Shown: piece after piece, positions 16,036-24,486 of the stretch
Layout: every line of letters starts with the position of its first letter
Position numbering within the stretch: the stretch's first letter is position 1
Assembly: GCA_018898455.1 (NCBI GenBank)
Contig: JAHIJO010000166.1
Span: 1 to 60,066, forward strand
Direction: 5' to 3'
Length of the DNA: 60,066 nt
Source of the DNA: Verrucomicrobiota bacterium
GTDB taxonomy: Bacteria > Verrucomicrobiota > Kiritimatiellia > JAAZAB01
Notes under the pieces: model-generated
Database searches by the model: none
The model's input: only the letters and a program-made list of their open reading frames with translations
Told to the model about the DNA's origin: nothing
Translations under genes and position numbers: made by a program

Positions 16036-17925
16036 ATGAAGCAAGACTTGGGCAATGGTTTCGTTGATCACGGAGCAGCCAATCCGTTCAGCAACCATCG
16101 CGGCACCGTTGCCACAATCAACGGGAAGGGCCGCAACGTTGTGCTGGTCTGGCTGCACGACCACCGCGGCGGGTATGCCCTGCTGGTGATCGACGCGGAA
16201 ACGGGAAAGAGCGACGAATTTCCGGTTCCGTTTCCGCCCGGTGGTGACTGCCCCTACGCCTCGATCCTTTCGAGCGGCAACAGGTTCTACACCCATTTCA
16301 ACAGCCACTTCGTGGAGTTTGATCCCGCGGTACGGGCGTTCACCTTCCACCACAGTACCGCGCCGCAGATGGCTATGAGCATGACCGAGGACGATAACGG
16401 CCTCATCTGGTCAGTCACGTATCCGGATAGCGGTGTTGTATCGTTTAACCCCAAGAGCCGCGAGTTCAGGGACTACGGCCACGTGTACAAGCAGAACTGG
16501 ATGCAATATCAGCGCTCCGTTGCCGCTGACGACACCGGCTGGATCTACTTTGGGGTGGGCAACACTGCCAGCCAGATTGTCGCTCTGGATCCCCAGAGCG
16601 GCCAGGCGCGGCCGCTGCTCATGGAGAATGAACGCCATCAAGGAAGCGCGTATGTCTATCGTGACGTGAACGGGAAGGTCTATGGTCTCCCGGTCGGCGG
16701 GACAGACGAGGGCTGGTATGAATTCCACCAGGGCGAGGCGAAGAAGATTGGAAAGATCGAACAAAAACGGGAGAAACCAGTTATTACGGGAAGTCAGGCA
16801 TTGTTTCATAGCGATTTTCCCGACGGCAAAAAGCTTAAGGTTTGCGACACCGTGACCCGCACCCTCATTTTAGAGGATCCGAAGAATGAGGCGGTCAGGG
16901 AACTGCGCTTTGACTACACGAGCGAAGGCAATGGGGTGATGGGCTGCGCGGTCGCTCCGGACGGCACAATCTGCGGCGGCACGTTATTCCCCTTCCGCTT
17001 CTTCAGCTATAACCCGAAAACGTCTGGGTGGACGAACTGCGCAAGCTACGGGCAGTGGAACACCGTGGTCCGGCAAGGCGATCGTTTCTTTGTCGGCGGC
17101 TACCCGGGCGGCTTCCTGCTGGAATGGGATCCGTCACGCCCGTGGGTTCCGACCGAAAAGGGCAGGCCGGATTGCAATCCCCTTTTCCTCACGGATTGCA
17201 CCCCGGTGATCAACCGTCCTCACAAACTCCTGGCGCACCCCGACGGGAAGACCATCGTTCTGGCGGGCACCCCCGACTATGGTTATACCGGTGGCGGCCT
17301 GCTGTTCTGGGACCGCCAGACTCGCACCAGGATGCTGATCGAGCATACGGCCATTTTGCCGGAGCATTCGACAATGAGTTTGGTGGCGCTCCCGGGCGGC
17401 AAGCTTCTGGGCGGCACGACAACCAGACCGGGGACCGGCGGCGAACAGAAAGCCAAGGAGGCGGAACTTTACATCATGGACATGACGACGAAAAAAATCG
17501 AGTGGCATGCGGCTATCTTCCCCAACGCACAGGAGTATACGGACATCTGCCTTGGCCCTGACGGGTTTCTTTATGGCCTGGCGGACTGTTCCGTATGGGT
17601 CTCAGCCCGGTTGACGTATGGGAAACGGTTTTTTGTCTTCGATCCGGCCCGGTTGGCGGTTCTCCACGAAGCAGACACGGAGGCTGAATTCGGGCTGGTC
17701 GGCTATCAGCAAGGCCCACGCAAACTGCTGGCCGGCCCCGACGGCAGGCTATACGTGTTGTTTAGTAAAGGCATTGCCCGGGTTGATCCGGCCACCTATC
17801 AGCTCGCGCTATTGGCCGAGTCACCCGTGCCTATCGGCGCCGGCGGAGATATTCAGGATGGGCACATCTATTTTGCCGGCACATCGCACCTTTACAGTTA
17901 TAGCTTTGATTTTACACGTAGCTAA
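16036..17925 (+). CDS. Cytoplasmic beta-propeller protein of unknown function
   Basis: A 629-residue protein with repeated blade-like units: MSMTEDDNGLIWSVTYPDSGVVSFNPKSREF, ADDTGWIYFGVGNTASQIVALDPQSGQ, VAPDGTICGGTLFPFRFFSYNPKTSGW, AHPDGKTIVLAGTPDYG and GPDGRLYVLFSKGIARVDP. This is the pattern of NHL/SMP-30-like or quinoprotein-like beta-propellers. No signal peptide or membrane segment is seen. I start at MKQDLGNG because AGGAGAAG lies 6 bp upstream. The aminotransferase gene follows 29 bp after the stop with a GAGGAG site, so the two are probably co-transcribed. The function is unknown; a lactonase or sensing role is possible but not shown. Confidence 0.7.
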   Translation: MKQDLGNGFVDHGAANPFSNHRGTVATINGKGRNVVLVWLHDHRGGYALLVIDAETGKSDEFPVPFPPGGDCPYASILSSGNRFYTHFNSHFVEFDPAVRAFTFHHSTAPQMAMSMTEDDNGLIWSVTYPDSGVVSFNPKSREFRDYGHVYKQNWMQYQRSVAADDTGWIYFGVGNTASQIVALDPQSGQARPLLMENERHQGSAYVYRDVNGKVYGLPVGGTDEGWYEFHQGEAKKIGKIEQKREKPVITGSQALFHSDFPDGKKLKVCDTVTRTLILEDPKNEAVRELRFDYTSEGNGVMGCAVAPDGTICGGTLFPFRFFSYNPKTSGWTNCASYGQWNTVVRQGDRFFVGGYPGGFLLEWDPSRPWVPTEKGRPDCNPLFLTDCTPVINRPHKLLAHPDGKTIVLAGTPDYGYTGGGLLFWDRQTRTRMLIEHTAILPEHSTMSLVALPGGKLLGGTTTRPGTGGEQKAKEAELYIMDMTTKKIEWHAAIFPNAQEYTDICLGPDGFLYGLADCSVWVSARLTYGKRFFVFDPARLAVLHEADTEAEFGLVGYQQGPRKLLAGPDGRLYVLFSKGIARVDPATYQLALLAESPVPIGAGGDIQDGHIYFAGTSHLYSYSFDFTRS

Positions 17926-17954
17926 CTATTAGTCGGTATTTTTGAGGAGCTCTT

Positions 17955-19166
17955 ATGAATCAAACCCAAGCATGGACTGAGCGCTTGCGGGCTGTTATCC
18001 CGTGGGGCAGCAGCACCTGTTCCAAGGCGGCGAGTTATATGCCGGACGAGCCGGGCGTGATCGTGCGGGGCAAGGGATGCCGCGTATGGGATGCGGACGG
18101 CCGCGAGTTCATCGATTATCGGAATTCGCTGGGACCGGTAACGCTGGGTTACTGTTTTTCGGCGGTTGATAAGGCCATCCGCGAGCAACTGAAAAACGGA
18201 ATCATCTTCGGTCATCCTCACCCGCTGGAGGGTGAAGTTGCCGAAATGATCTGCGATTGCATTCCCTGCGCAGAGCGGGCGCGTTTTCTGAAAACCGGCG
18301 GCGAAGCCATCGCCGCCTGCATTCGGCTGGCGCGCTTTCACACTGGTCGGGAGCATGTGGTCCAAATCGGCTACAACGGCTGGCTTAACAGCCTGGCCAG
18401 TGGCGGACGGATCCTGCCCGGCATGGCGGCGGCGGCGACCCCGCCCGGTGTCCCCGCCGCCTTGAGCGCCCTGCACCATGCCTATCAATGGAATGACGCT
18501 GAAGGATTGGATACCCTGTTCGCGAAATCCGGCGACACCATCGCGGCGGTCGTAGTTGCCGCCGACTATGTCAGCATGCCGTTGGGCAAGACGTTTTATC
18601 CTTTCCTGCGCGAGCTGACCCGCAAATATGGTACGGTGCTGATTTATGACGAAATCGTCACCGGGTTCCGTCTGGCAATCGGCGGTGTTCAGGAATATTT
18701 CGGTGTCGCGCCCGACTTGGCGGTGTTCGCCAAGGGGGTTGCCAACGGCATGCCGCTTTCCGTCTATTGTGGCCGAGCCGAGATCATGGACAAGCTGAAG
18801 ACGGTGATCGTCTCCTCCACGTATGGCGGAGAATCCCTGTCCCTTGCGGCGGCGAAGGCGGCCATCACGACTTATCGGACCCGGAACGTGATCGGGCATA
18901 TCTGGGCCAAAGCCGAAACGCTCTGGCGCGGGGTCAATGCCTTGTTTCAACAGCATGGCATATCGGCGGAACTTGTCGGCTATTGGCCATGTCCCCTAAT
19001 AAATTTTGCCCCCGATGCGTCCCCAGACCTCTCCCAGCAATTCTTCCGAGCCGCCTATCGCCACGGCGTTTCCCTGTTTTCGGTTCCTTACGTCAACTTC
19101 AGCCACCAGGACACGGATATTGCCGAGACACTGGAACGGCTTGAAAAGGCAATCCGGGAATTATGA
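17955..19166 (+). CDS. Class III PLP aminotransferase, glutamate-1-semialdehyde aminomutase-like
   Basis: A 403-residue fold-I PLP enzyme. Family motifs are the N-terminal GKGCRVWDADGREFIDYRNSLGP, RFLKTGGEAIAACIRLAR, LIYDEIVTGFRLAIGG and the PLP lysine in AVFAKGVANGMPLS. Relatives include HemL and various omega-aminotransferases. It is not clearly HemL: the usual context is absent and the downstream genes are amidohydrolases. Its stop overlaps the next gene's start by four bases (ATGA), which implies a joint job, perhaps removing an amino group from an amino sugar or related compound. The substrate is unknown. Confidence 0.85.
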   Translation: MNQTQAWTERLRAVIPWGSSTCSKAASYMPDEPGVIVRGKGCRVWDADGREFIDYRNSLGPVTLGYCFSAVDKAIREQLKNGIIFGHPHPLEGEVAEMICDCIPCAERARFLKTGGEAIAACIRLARFHTGREHVVQIGYNGWLNSLASGGRILPGMAAAATPPGVPAALSALHHAYQWNDAEGLDTLFAKSGDTIAAVVVAADYVSMPLGKTFYPFLRELTRKYGTVLIYDEIVTGFRLAIGGVQEYFGVAPDLAVFAKGVANGMPLSVYCGRAEIMDKLKTVIVSSTYGGESLSLAAAKAAITTYRTRNVIGHIWAKAETLWRGVNALFQQHGISAELVGYWPCPLINFAPDASPDLSQQFFRAAYRHGVSLFSVPYVNFSHQDTDIAETLERLEKAIREL

Positions 19167-20680
19167 TCGTTGATATTCATACGCACAGCGATTCATCGCT
19201 CGGCGTCCGAAGTCTGGCGCCGATCCGTGAACAGTGCCGACGTAACGGCGTGACGCTGGTCCTTCTGTGTTCGCTTGGCCGCTGGAGCCATTATCCCGGG
19301 ACAAAGGAAGTTCGCGAGGCCAATGATGAAGCCTGTGCCTGTGCCGAGCAGTCGGAAGGCTTGGTCCGCTGGCTTGCCTATCTCAACCCGCAGAACGCCA
19401 ATTGGCGCCAGGAACTGGACCGCTGTCTTACCCAGGGGGCAATCGGCATCAAACTCTGGGTTTCACTGAAGGATGAACACGGCCGTTTGGACAATATGGC
19501 AGCGGTCATTCCATACGCCGCTGAAAAGGGACTGCCGATTCTCATCCACACGTTCCACCGGACGGACAATAACCTCCCTGGCGAAATTACGTTGGATGAA
19601 CTCGGTCTGCTGGCAAAACGTTTTCCTCGTGCCACGCTGATCGCCGCGCATGTCGGTGCGCACTGGCGCCTCAGTTTGAACATACTCCGCCGCTTTCCCC
19701 GCAACGCGCTCGTAGACATCAGCGGCTGTTTCCCGGAACAGGGCATGGTGGACGCCCTCGTGCGAGCAATGGGCGCCGAACGGATTCTTTTCGGCAGTGA
19801 TCTCCTGGGACGCTGTCAAGCCTCGCAACTGGCCAAAGTGGTTTTCGCTCATGTTTCGCCCCGAGCTAAAAAAGCCATTCTCCGGCAAAACGCCGTACGG
19901 GTTTTCGGGTTGAAATCGATCCCGCCAACGCGCGCGATAAAGCCCCGGCTTCGGCTTCGCCTGCCGGATGCCCGAACCGATCATTTCTGCTTCTGCGGCG
20001 CCTGGCCGTTCTTTCCAACATCGGCCCGCACGCCGCAAGCGCTGAACCGGGTGTTGGAGAATGCGGGGATTGTCAAGGCCTACACCGGCGATCTTGGCAG
20101 TGTGTTTCGGCTGGATCTGAACAATGCCAACGGCGAGTTTGTCCGTGCCTGTCGCGGCGCCGACCGCATTGCGCCGCTGGCCGCATTGAACCCCAGTGCA
20201 ATCGATTGGCGTCCGACTCTGGCGGCGCTTGATGCTTCATTCACCGGTGTCATCCTGTATCCGTATCTGCACAACTGGCGGCTGGACAATCCGGAGCATA
20301 TTGAATTTTTCAAGGCATGTGCGGCGCAACGGATTCCGCTCTGGATCAATTGCGCGCTGGGTGATTATCGGTTCCGGCATTCCGGCTTGGCCTGTCGGCC
20401 GGTGATCAAAGATGAACTGACCGGTTTCGGACGGATTGCGCCGCACAATGCTTACGTTATCCAAGGCGCCACGGGCGATATGATCGCGGACTTCATGAAG
20501 CGCATGCCCGCAAGAAGTCGTTTCCGTTTCGAGTTTTCGCGACTCACGGATGTCTCCGGCGCTTTGGCGCAAGCTGTGCGCCAGTTCGGCCTGGCTCCGT
20601 TCGTGATGGGCAGCGAGTTCCCATTGCGTGACATTCGTGCGACCTGCTGGGTTGCGGATCGGGAGCGGCGGATCTTTTAA
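19163..20680 (+). CDS. Tandem amidohydrolase-2 fusion: intact N-half and ligand-less C-half
   Basis: A 505-residue protein made of two amidohydrolase-like barrels. The first (1 to about 255) keeps the metal site: H6 and H8 in DIHTHSD, H129 (ILIHTFH), H163 (AAHVGAHW) and D213 (LFGSDLLG). The second (about 270-505) aligns in layout with the separate gene at 21591: WPF near its start, NPSAIDWRPTLAAL, YLHNWRLDNPEHIEF and FVMGSEFPLRDI. It lacks the N-terminal HxH, and the final aspartate is a glutamate. It is translationally coupled to the aminotransferase. The first half is probably the working hydrolase or decarboxylase, with the second as a partner domain. Confidence 0.75.
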   Translation: MIVDIHTHSDSSLGVRSLAPIREQCRRNGVTLVLLCSLGRWSHYPGTKEVREANDEACACAEQSEGLVRWLAYLNPQNANWRQELDRCLTQGAIGIKLWVSLKDEHGRLDNMAAVIPYAAEKGLPILIHTFHRTDNNLPGEITLDELGLLAKRFPRATLIAAHVGAHWRLSLNILRRFPRNALVDISGCFPEQGMVDALVRAMGAERILFGSDLLGRCQASQLAKVVFAHVSPRAKKAILRQNAVRVFGLKSIPPTRAIKPRLRLRLPDARTDHFCFCGAWPFFPTSARTPQALNRVLENAGIVKAYTGDLGSVFRLDLNNANGEFVRACRGADRIAPLAALNPSAIDWRPTLAALDASFTGVILYPYLHNWRLDNPEHIEFFKACAAQRIPLWINCALGDYRFRHSGLACRPVIKDELTGFGRIAPHNAYVIQGATGDMIADFMKRMPARSRFRFEFSRLTDVSGALAQAVRQFGLAPFVMGSEFPLRDIRATCWVADRERRIF

Positions 20681-20710
20681 TTTCAGATTGCATCGTCCGG
20701 CTGCCCCAAC

Positions 20711-20757
20711 TATGATTCTCCGGTTGTGATCTCTTTCCGTTCGGAGCGGGATAAGTT
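20711..20757. repeat. Partial copy of the palindromic repeat family
   Basis: GATTCTCCGGTTGT followed, after a deletion, by CGGAGCGGGATAAGT resembles the start (GATTTTCCGGTTGT) and the hairpin region (AGGAGCGGGACAAGT) of the element at 26695-26857. It lies in the 113-bp gap between two amidohydrolase genes. Confidence 0.4.
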
Positions 20758-20793
20758 CCGTTCAGGCGCAGAGTAAGTTGCCTTAGGTGCCAA

Positions 20794-21594
20794 ATGAAGA
20801 TTATTAATCATAAACAATTTCGTCCGGTCGACTTTCATAATCATGTGTCGGGAAAGAACGGCAAACTTGATCGTGAGAATGCAAAGTCCGTGAATGAGGC
20901 TGTTGCCGCCCTCGGAATTGACAAGGCCTGTGTTTCCTGTCCGCTGAATTCCGATTCGCCCACGCCCGATGAGTTTCATGCGAGCAACGACGTGGTTTTT
21001 GAGGCGATGACTTTTTCAAAGCGTTTCCTGGGGTTCTGTTTTGTCAATCCGGGTTACGCCCGCGAAAGCCTTGCCGAAATTGAGCGATGCGTCGTCCGCG
21101 GCGGAATGATCGGCGTTAAATTATATCACCAGTATTTCATCTGCGATCCCGCCTTACAACCGGTCATGGAATACGCCGCAGAACTTGGAATACCCGTCCT
21201 GATGCATGCCGGCAAGTTGACGGATTCTGGCGCTAAGTTCCAGCCGCGGCTCAGTAATGCGGGTCATTTTCTCAAAGCCACGGAAATGTTTCCTCAAACC
21301 ATCCTGGTCCAGGGGCATATCGGCGGCGGGGGCGACTGGGAATGGAATTTGCGAACGCTGGAGGCATTGAGTAGGTCTTCAAAATATTATCTTGATACCA
21401 GCGGAAGCGTGATTGATGCCGGTATGATTCAAAAGACCGTGGCAATATTGGGAACAGAGCGCGTCCTCTTTGCAACCGACATGTCTTTCGAAGAGGGGGT
21501 CGGCAAGGTTCTTGACGCGGGGTTGTCTGAAAAACAGCTTCAAAAAATATTTTCAGATAATTATTACAAGATATTATCCGAACGGAGGGTATGA
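20794..21594 (+). CDS. Amidohydrolase-2 family protein with intact metal site
   Basis: A 266-residue barrel enzyme. The metal ligands expected for the amidohydrolase-2 family are present: H15 and H17 (VDFHNHVSG), a histidine in IPVLMHAGKL, a histidine in LVQGHIGGGGDW and the aspartate in VLFATDMSF. Members are hydrolases or non-oxidative decarboxylases such as the ACMSD-like enzymes. Its stop overlaps the start of the next gene (ATGA), and that gene encodes a ligand-less paralogue, so the two products probably act as a pair. The substrate is unknown. Confidence 0.8.
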   Translation: MKIINHKQFRPVDFHNHVSGKNGKLDRENAKSVNEAVAALGIDKACVSCPLNSDSPTPDEFHASNDVVFEAMTFSKRFLGFCFVNPGYARESLAEIERCVVRGGMIGVKLYHQYFICDPALQPVMEYAAELGIPVLMHAGKLTDSGAKFQPRLSNAGHFLKATEMFPQTILVQGHIGGGGDWEWNLRTLEALSRSSKYYLDTSGSVIDAGMIQKTVAILGTERVLFATDMSFEEGVGKVLDAGLSEKQLQKIFSDNYYKILSERRV

Positions 21595-22373
21595 TGCTTT
21601 TTGATATCAATACCGCAACGGGCCATTGGCCGTTCCGCCGGATTCCCAACCAGACCATTACCGAACTGAAACGGTTGTTGAAGAGCAAGGGAGTTACCGG
21701 TGCGGCGGTTGTCAATACGAACGGATTATTCTATCAGAATTGCCATGACGCCAATGTTGAGTTGGCGAAAGCCATTGATCCGCACCGCGATTATTTCGCC
21801 GGAGTCGCCGTGTTAAATCCTCTCTTTCCGGCCTGGGAGCGCGATTTGGAAAACTGCGCCGGCAAATTGGGTTTAAAGGCGCTGCGGCTTGTTCCCCAAT
21901 ACCATAATTACAGGCTGGATAGTCCTGGAGTTCTGGCGATCGTCAAAAAAGCCGCGATTCTTAAACTGCCTGTTTTTATTCCCCATCGGGTTGTGGATGT
22001 TCGGGGGCGTCATTGGATGGATACGGAACAAACCGTTAATCTTCATGAAGTCGGGGCTCTTTGCCATGCGGCGCCCGAGGCCAAGGTTGTTTTTACCGAG
22101 GCATCGGTTAATCCGGAAGAACTGGTTGACAAACGCGGACGCCGGCATTATCCGAATCTTTATTTTGAAATATCCCGCTGGCATTCCGTTATGGGGCAGC
22201 ATGTCAAGCAGATGGTCAAAATGATCGGATATGATCACATTCTTTTTGGTTCTGGTGCGCCATTCAAGGAAATTACTCCGGCCCTCTTGAAACTTCAGCA
22301 TGCTGCGCTAAACTCCAAAGCAATGAATGCCATTGCCTGTCAAAATGCCGTCCGTATTTTACGGCTTTCGTAA
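21591..22373 (+). CDS. Amidohydrolase-like protein lacking metal ligands (probable pseudoenzyme partner)
   Basis: A 260-residue barrel protein related to amidohydrolase-2 proteins by its layout (VLNPLFPAWERDLENC, LGLKALRLVPQYHNYRLDSP, the final HILFGSGAPFKEI and AIACQNAVRILRLS). The N-terminal HxH is replaced by INTATGHW, and the FGSD aspartate is a glycine (FGSGAPF), so the usual metal site cannot form. A GGAGGG site lies just before the two adjacent ATG codons. It is coupled to the intact paralogue upstream and corresponds to the C-half of the 505-residue fusion. A structural or regulatory subunit is the best guess. Confidence 0.7.
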   Translation: MMLFDINTATGHWPFRRIPNQTITELKRLLKSKGVTGAAVVNTNGLFYQNCHDANVELAKAIDPHRDYFAGVAVLNPLFPAWERDLENCAGKLGLKALRLVPQYHNYRLDSPGVLAIVKKAAILKLPVFIPHRVVDVRGRHWMDTEQTVNLHEVGALCHAAPEAKVVFTEASVNPEELVDKRGRRHYPNLYFEISRWHSVMGQHVKQMVKMIGYDHILFGSGAPFKEITPALLKLQHAALNSKAMNAIACQNAVRILRLS

Positions 22374-22420
22374 ATCGATCAGAGGATGGGTCGCCGACTA
22401 TAATCACAGGAAGGGTAGTT

Positions 22421-23269
22421 ATGAAACTCGATGCCAACGCGAAGTTGATGGAATTATTTTCGCTGGAAGGAAAAATCGCCGCGATCACTGGCGCCGGCGG
22501 CGTGCTCTTTGGCGCCGTGGCTTGCGGACTGGCCGAACTGGGCGTGAAGATCGCCAGCCTGGATCTCCGCCTGGCCGAGGCTCAAAAAACCGCCGATGCT
22601 GTCAAGGCTCAAGGCGGCGACGCCCTCGGCGTCGAAATTGACGTCCTCAAGCCGGACAGTGTTGCCCAGGCCCGGGATGCTGTCCTTGCCCAATATGGTC
22701 GCGTGGACATTCTGATCAACGGCGCCGGCGGCAACCATCCCAAGGCGACCACCAACAAGGAAGCCGGCGTGTTTTTCCCCGACCTATCGGTGGACGGCAT
22801 ACGGTTCGCCTTCGACTTGAACATCATGGGCACCGTGATCCCCTCCATGATCTTCGGGAAAGTCATGATCCAACAGAAGGAAGGCATCATCATCAATACG
22901 TCCTCCATGAGCGCGGAGATGCCGCTATCACGCGTCATGGCCTACTCGGCGGCCAAGGCCGGCGTCAGCAATTTTACGAAATGGCTGGCGGCGGACATGG
23001 CCATGAACCATTCGCCGAACATCCGCGTCAACGAAATCCGGCCCGGGTTTTTCCCGACTCTCCAGAATGCCGAGTTGATCAACAAAACGCCCGGCATCCT
23101 GACCGCCACGCGCGGCTCCGATATTCTCGGGGGCACACCGATGAAGCGCTACGGCAAACCGGAGGAACTGGTCGGCGCCATCGTGTACCTGTGTTCGCCC
23201 TCGGCCAGCTTCACCACGGGCAGCAGTATAGCCATCGACGGCGGGTTCGGTTCGTTTTCGGGGGTCTAA
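22421..23269 (+). CDS. SDR-family oxidoreductase, probable D-mannonate/fructuronate-type reductase
   Basis: A 282-residue short-chain dehydrogenase. It has the NAD(P)-binding glycine motif ITGAGGVLFGAVACGLAELG (about residues 22-41), NGAGG (the NNAG equivalent), the catalytic serine in INTSSMSAEMP, and YSAAK (Tyr and Lys). The C-terminus GSSIAIDGGFGSFSGV is typical. Sequence layout (an insert after NGAGGNHPKATT) recalls SDR-type D-mannonate oxidoreductases. The nearby KDPG aldolase and KDG kinase fit a hexuronate pathway. AGGAAGG lies upstream of the ATG. The SDR family is certain; the substrate is inferred. Confidence 0.75.
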   Translation: MKLDANAKLMELFSLEGKIAAITGAGGVLFGAVACGLAELGVKIASLDLRLAEAQKTADAVKAQGGDALGVEIDVLKPDSVAQARDAVLAQYGRVDILINGAGGNHPKATTNKEAGVFFPDLSVDGIRFAFDLNIMGTVIPSMIFGKVMIQQKEGIIINTSSMSAEMPLSRVMAYSAAKAGVSNFTKWLAADMAMNHSPNIRVNEIRPGFFPTLQNAELINKTPGILTATRGSDILGGTPMKRYGKPEELVGAIVYLCSPSASFTTGSSIAIDGGFGSFSGV

Positions 23270-23289
23270 AGGATTGAAAATAAAGCCAT

Positions 23290-23450
23290 AGCCGGTATAC
23301 CCGCCTGCAATCCGTCAGCCGACGGATAGCACTGCGGGCAGGAAACCGGCTCTACCCGTATGATGCCCAAGGTGGTAGGGCAGGCCCCGCCTTGCGGGGT
23401 AAACTTTACGCTCGCCACGCGTTTGTGGCGTGGCCTGCAATTTTCAAGGA
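23290..23450. other. Hairpin-rich intergenic stretch
   Basis: The gap between the SDR and hydroxyacid dehydrogenase genes contains several inverted repeats: GCCGGT with ACCGGC enclosing CCGTCAGCCGACGG, then CCCCGC-CTT-GCGGGG, and GCCACGC-N7-GCGTGGC. No open frame is convincing. The CCGTCAG palindrome is shared with the MITE-like family. The last hairpin ends about 25 bp before the ATG and could affect translation. Confidence 0.45.
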
Positions 23451-23459
23451 TGCATTTTT

Positions 23460-24422
23460 ATGAGTTACCAGGTGATTATTGCCGACGATCGTTATCCGCA
23501 TTACCAGGAGGAGACGGAAGTCCTGCAACCCATCGGGGCCGCCATCGTCAACATCAAGAGCCAGGCGCCGGTGGACCTGCTTAACGCCTGCCGCCAAGCG
23601 GACGGCATCATTGTCAATCTGGCTTCGATGACAGCGGACATCATTCGCGAACTCGCCAAATGCAGGATCATCTCCCGCTACGGCGTGGGCTATGACAATG
23701 TGGATGTCAAGGCGGCTACGGCCCGCGGCATCTGGGTGGCCAATGTGCCGGATTATTGCGGTGAAGATGTCTCGGACCAGGCGCTGGCCCTGCTGATGAG
23801 CTGTGTGCGCAAGGTCGCCCTGCGGGATCGCCAGGTTCGCGCCGGAGTATGGAACATCCAGAGCGCAGGCCCGCAGTGGCGCCTGAAAGGTAAAACCTTC
23901 GTCCTGTTCGGGTACGGCCAGATTGCCCGGATCTTGCACCGCAAGCTGGCGGGATTCCAATTGGGACGCGTCCTCGTCGTGGATCCGTTCGTGGATGCCG
24001 AAGTCATCCGGGCCGCCGGCGCCGAGAAAGCGGATTGGGACACCGCCCTCCACGAAGGCGATTTCTTTTCCATCCACATGCCGCTGAATGACCAAACCCG
24101 GGGTTTGTTCAACGAAGCAATCTTCCGGAAAATGAAATGCACCGCCATTGTAATCAACACGTCACGCGGCGGCCTCATCGATGAACGTTCGCTGGCCAAG
24201 GCTCTTGCCGAAGGCTGGATCAACAGCGCCGGGCTCGATGTATTCGAAAAGGAACCGATCAACGCCGATAATCCCCTGCTCACGCTGGATAATATCACCG
24301 TGTCCGGCCACACCGGCTGGTACACGGAGGAATCCCAGACGGAATTGAAACGGAAGGCGGCGGAAAACGTGCGCGATGTCCTGACCCGGGGCAAGCCGAA
24401 ATATGCGGTGAATAAGATTTGA
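23460..24422 (+). CDS. D-2-hydroxyacid dehydrogenase (phosphoglycerate dehydrogenase-like)
   Basis: A 320-residue NAD-dependent D-isomer 2-hydroxyacid dehydrogenase. Typical parts are SRYGVGYDNVDVKAATARGI, the Rossmann loop LFGYGQIARILHRKLAG, NTSRGGLIDERSLAKAL (catalytic arginine), the glutamate in FEKEPI, and the catalytic histidine in VSGHTGWYTEES. It lacks the C-terminal regulatory domain of biosynthetic SerA. I start at MSYQVIIADD because AAGGA lies upstream. It sits between the SDR and the KDPG aldolase, so a role in sugar-acid breakdown is likely; the substrate is unknown. Confidence 0.82.
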   Translation: MSYQVIIADDRYPHYQEETEVLQPIGAAIVNIKSQAPVDLLNACRQADGIIVNLASMTADIIRELAKCRIISRYGVGYDNVDVKAATARGIWVANVPDYCGEDVSDQALALLMSCVRKVALRDRQVRAGVWNIQSAGPQWRLKGKTFVLFGYGQIARILHRKLAGFQLGRVLVVDPFVDAEVIRAAGAEKADWDTALHEGDFFSIHMPLNDQTRGLFNEAIFRKMKCTAIVINTSRGGLIDERSLAKALAEGWINSAGLDVFEKEPINADNPLLTLDNITVSGHTGWYTEESQTELKRKAAENVRDVLTRGKPKYAVNKI

Positions 24423-24486
24423 ATTAGGCCCTGATAATGGATAACTGTAATCAGTTGAAAACCATCGAAAGGAGAAAACGTCGCCC

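Noticed and set aside
17922..18956. Long 344-codon minus-strand frame opposite the class III aminotransferase
   Set aside because: The plus strand has all the PLP aminotransferase motifs and a good ribosome-binding site; the minus frame is a shadow.
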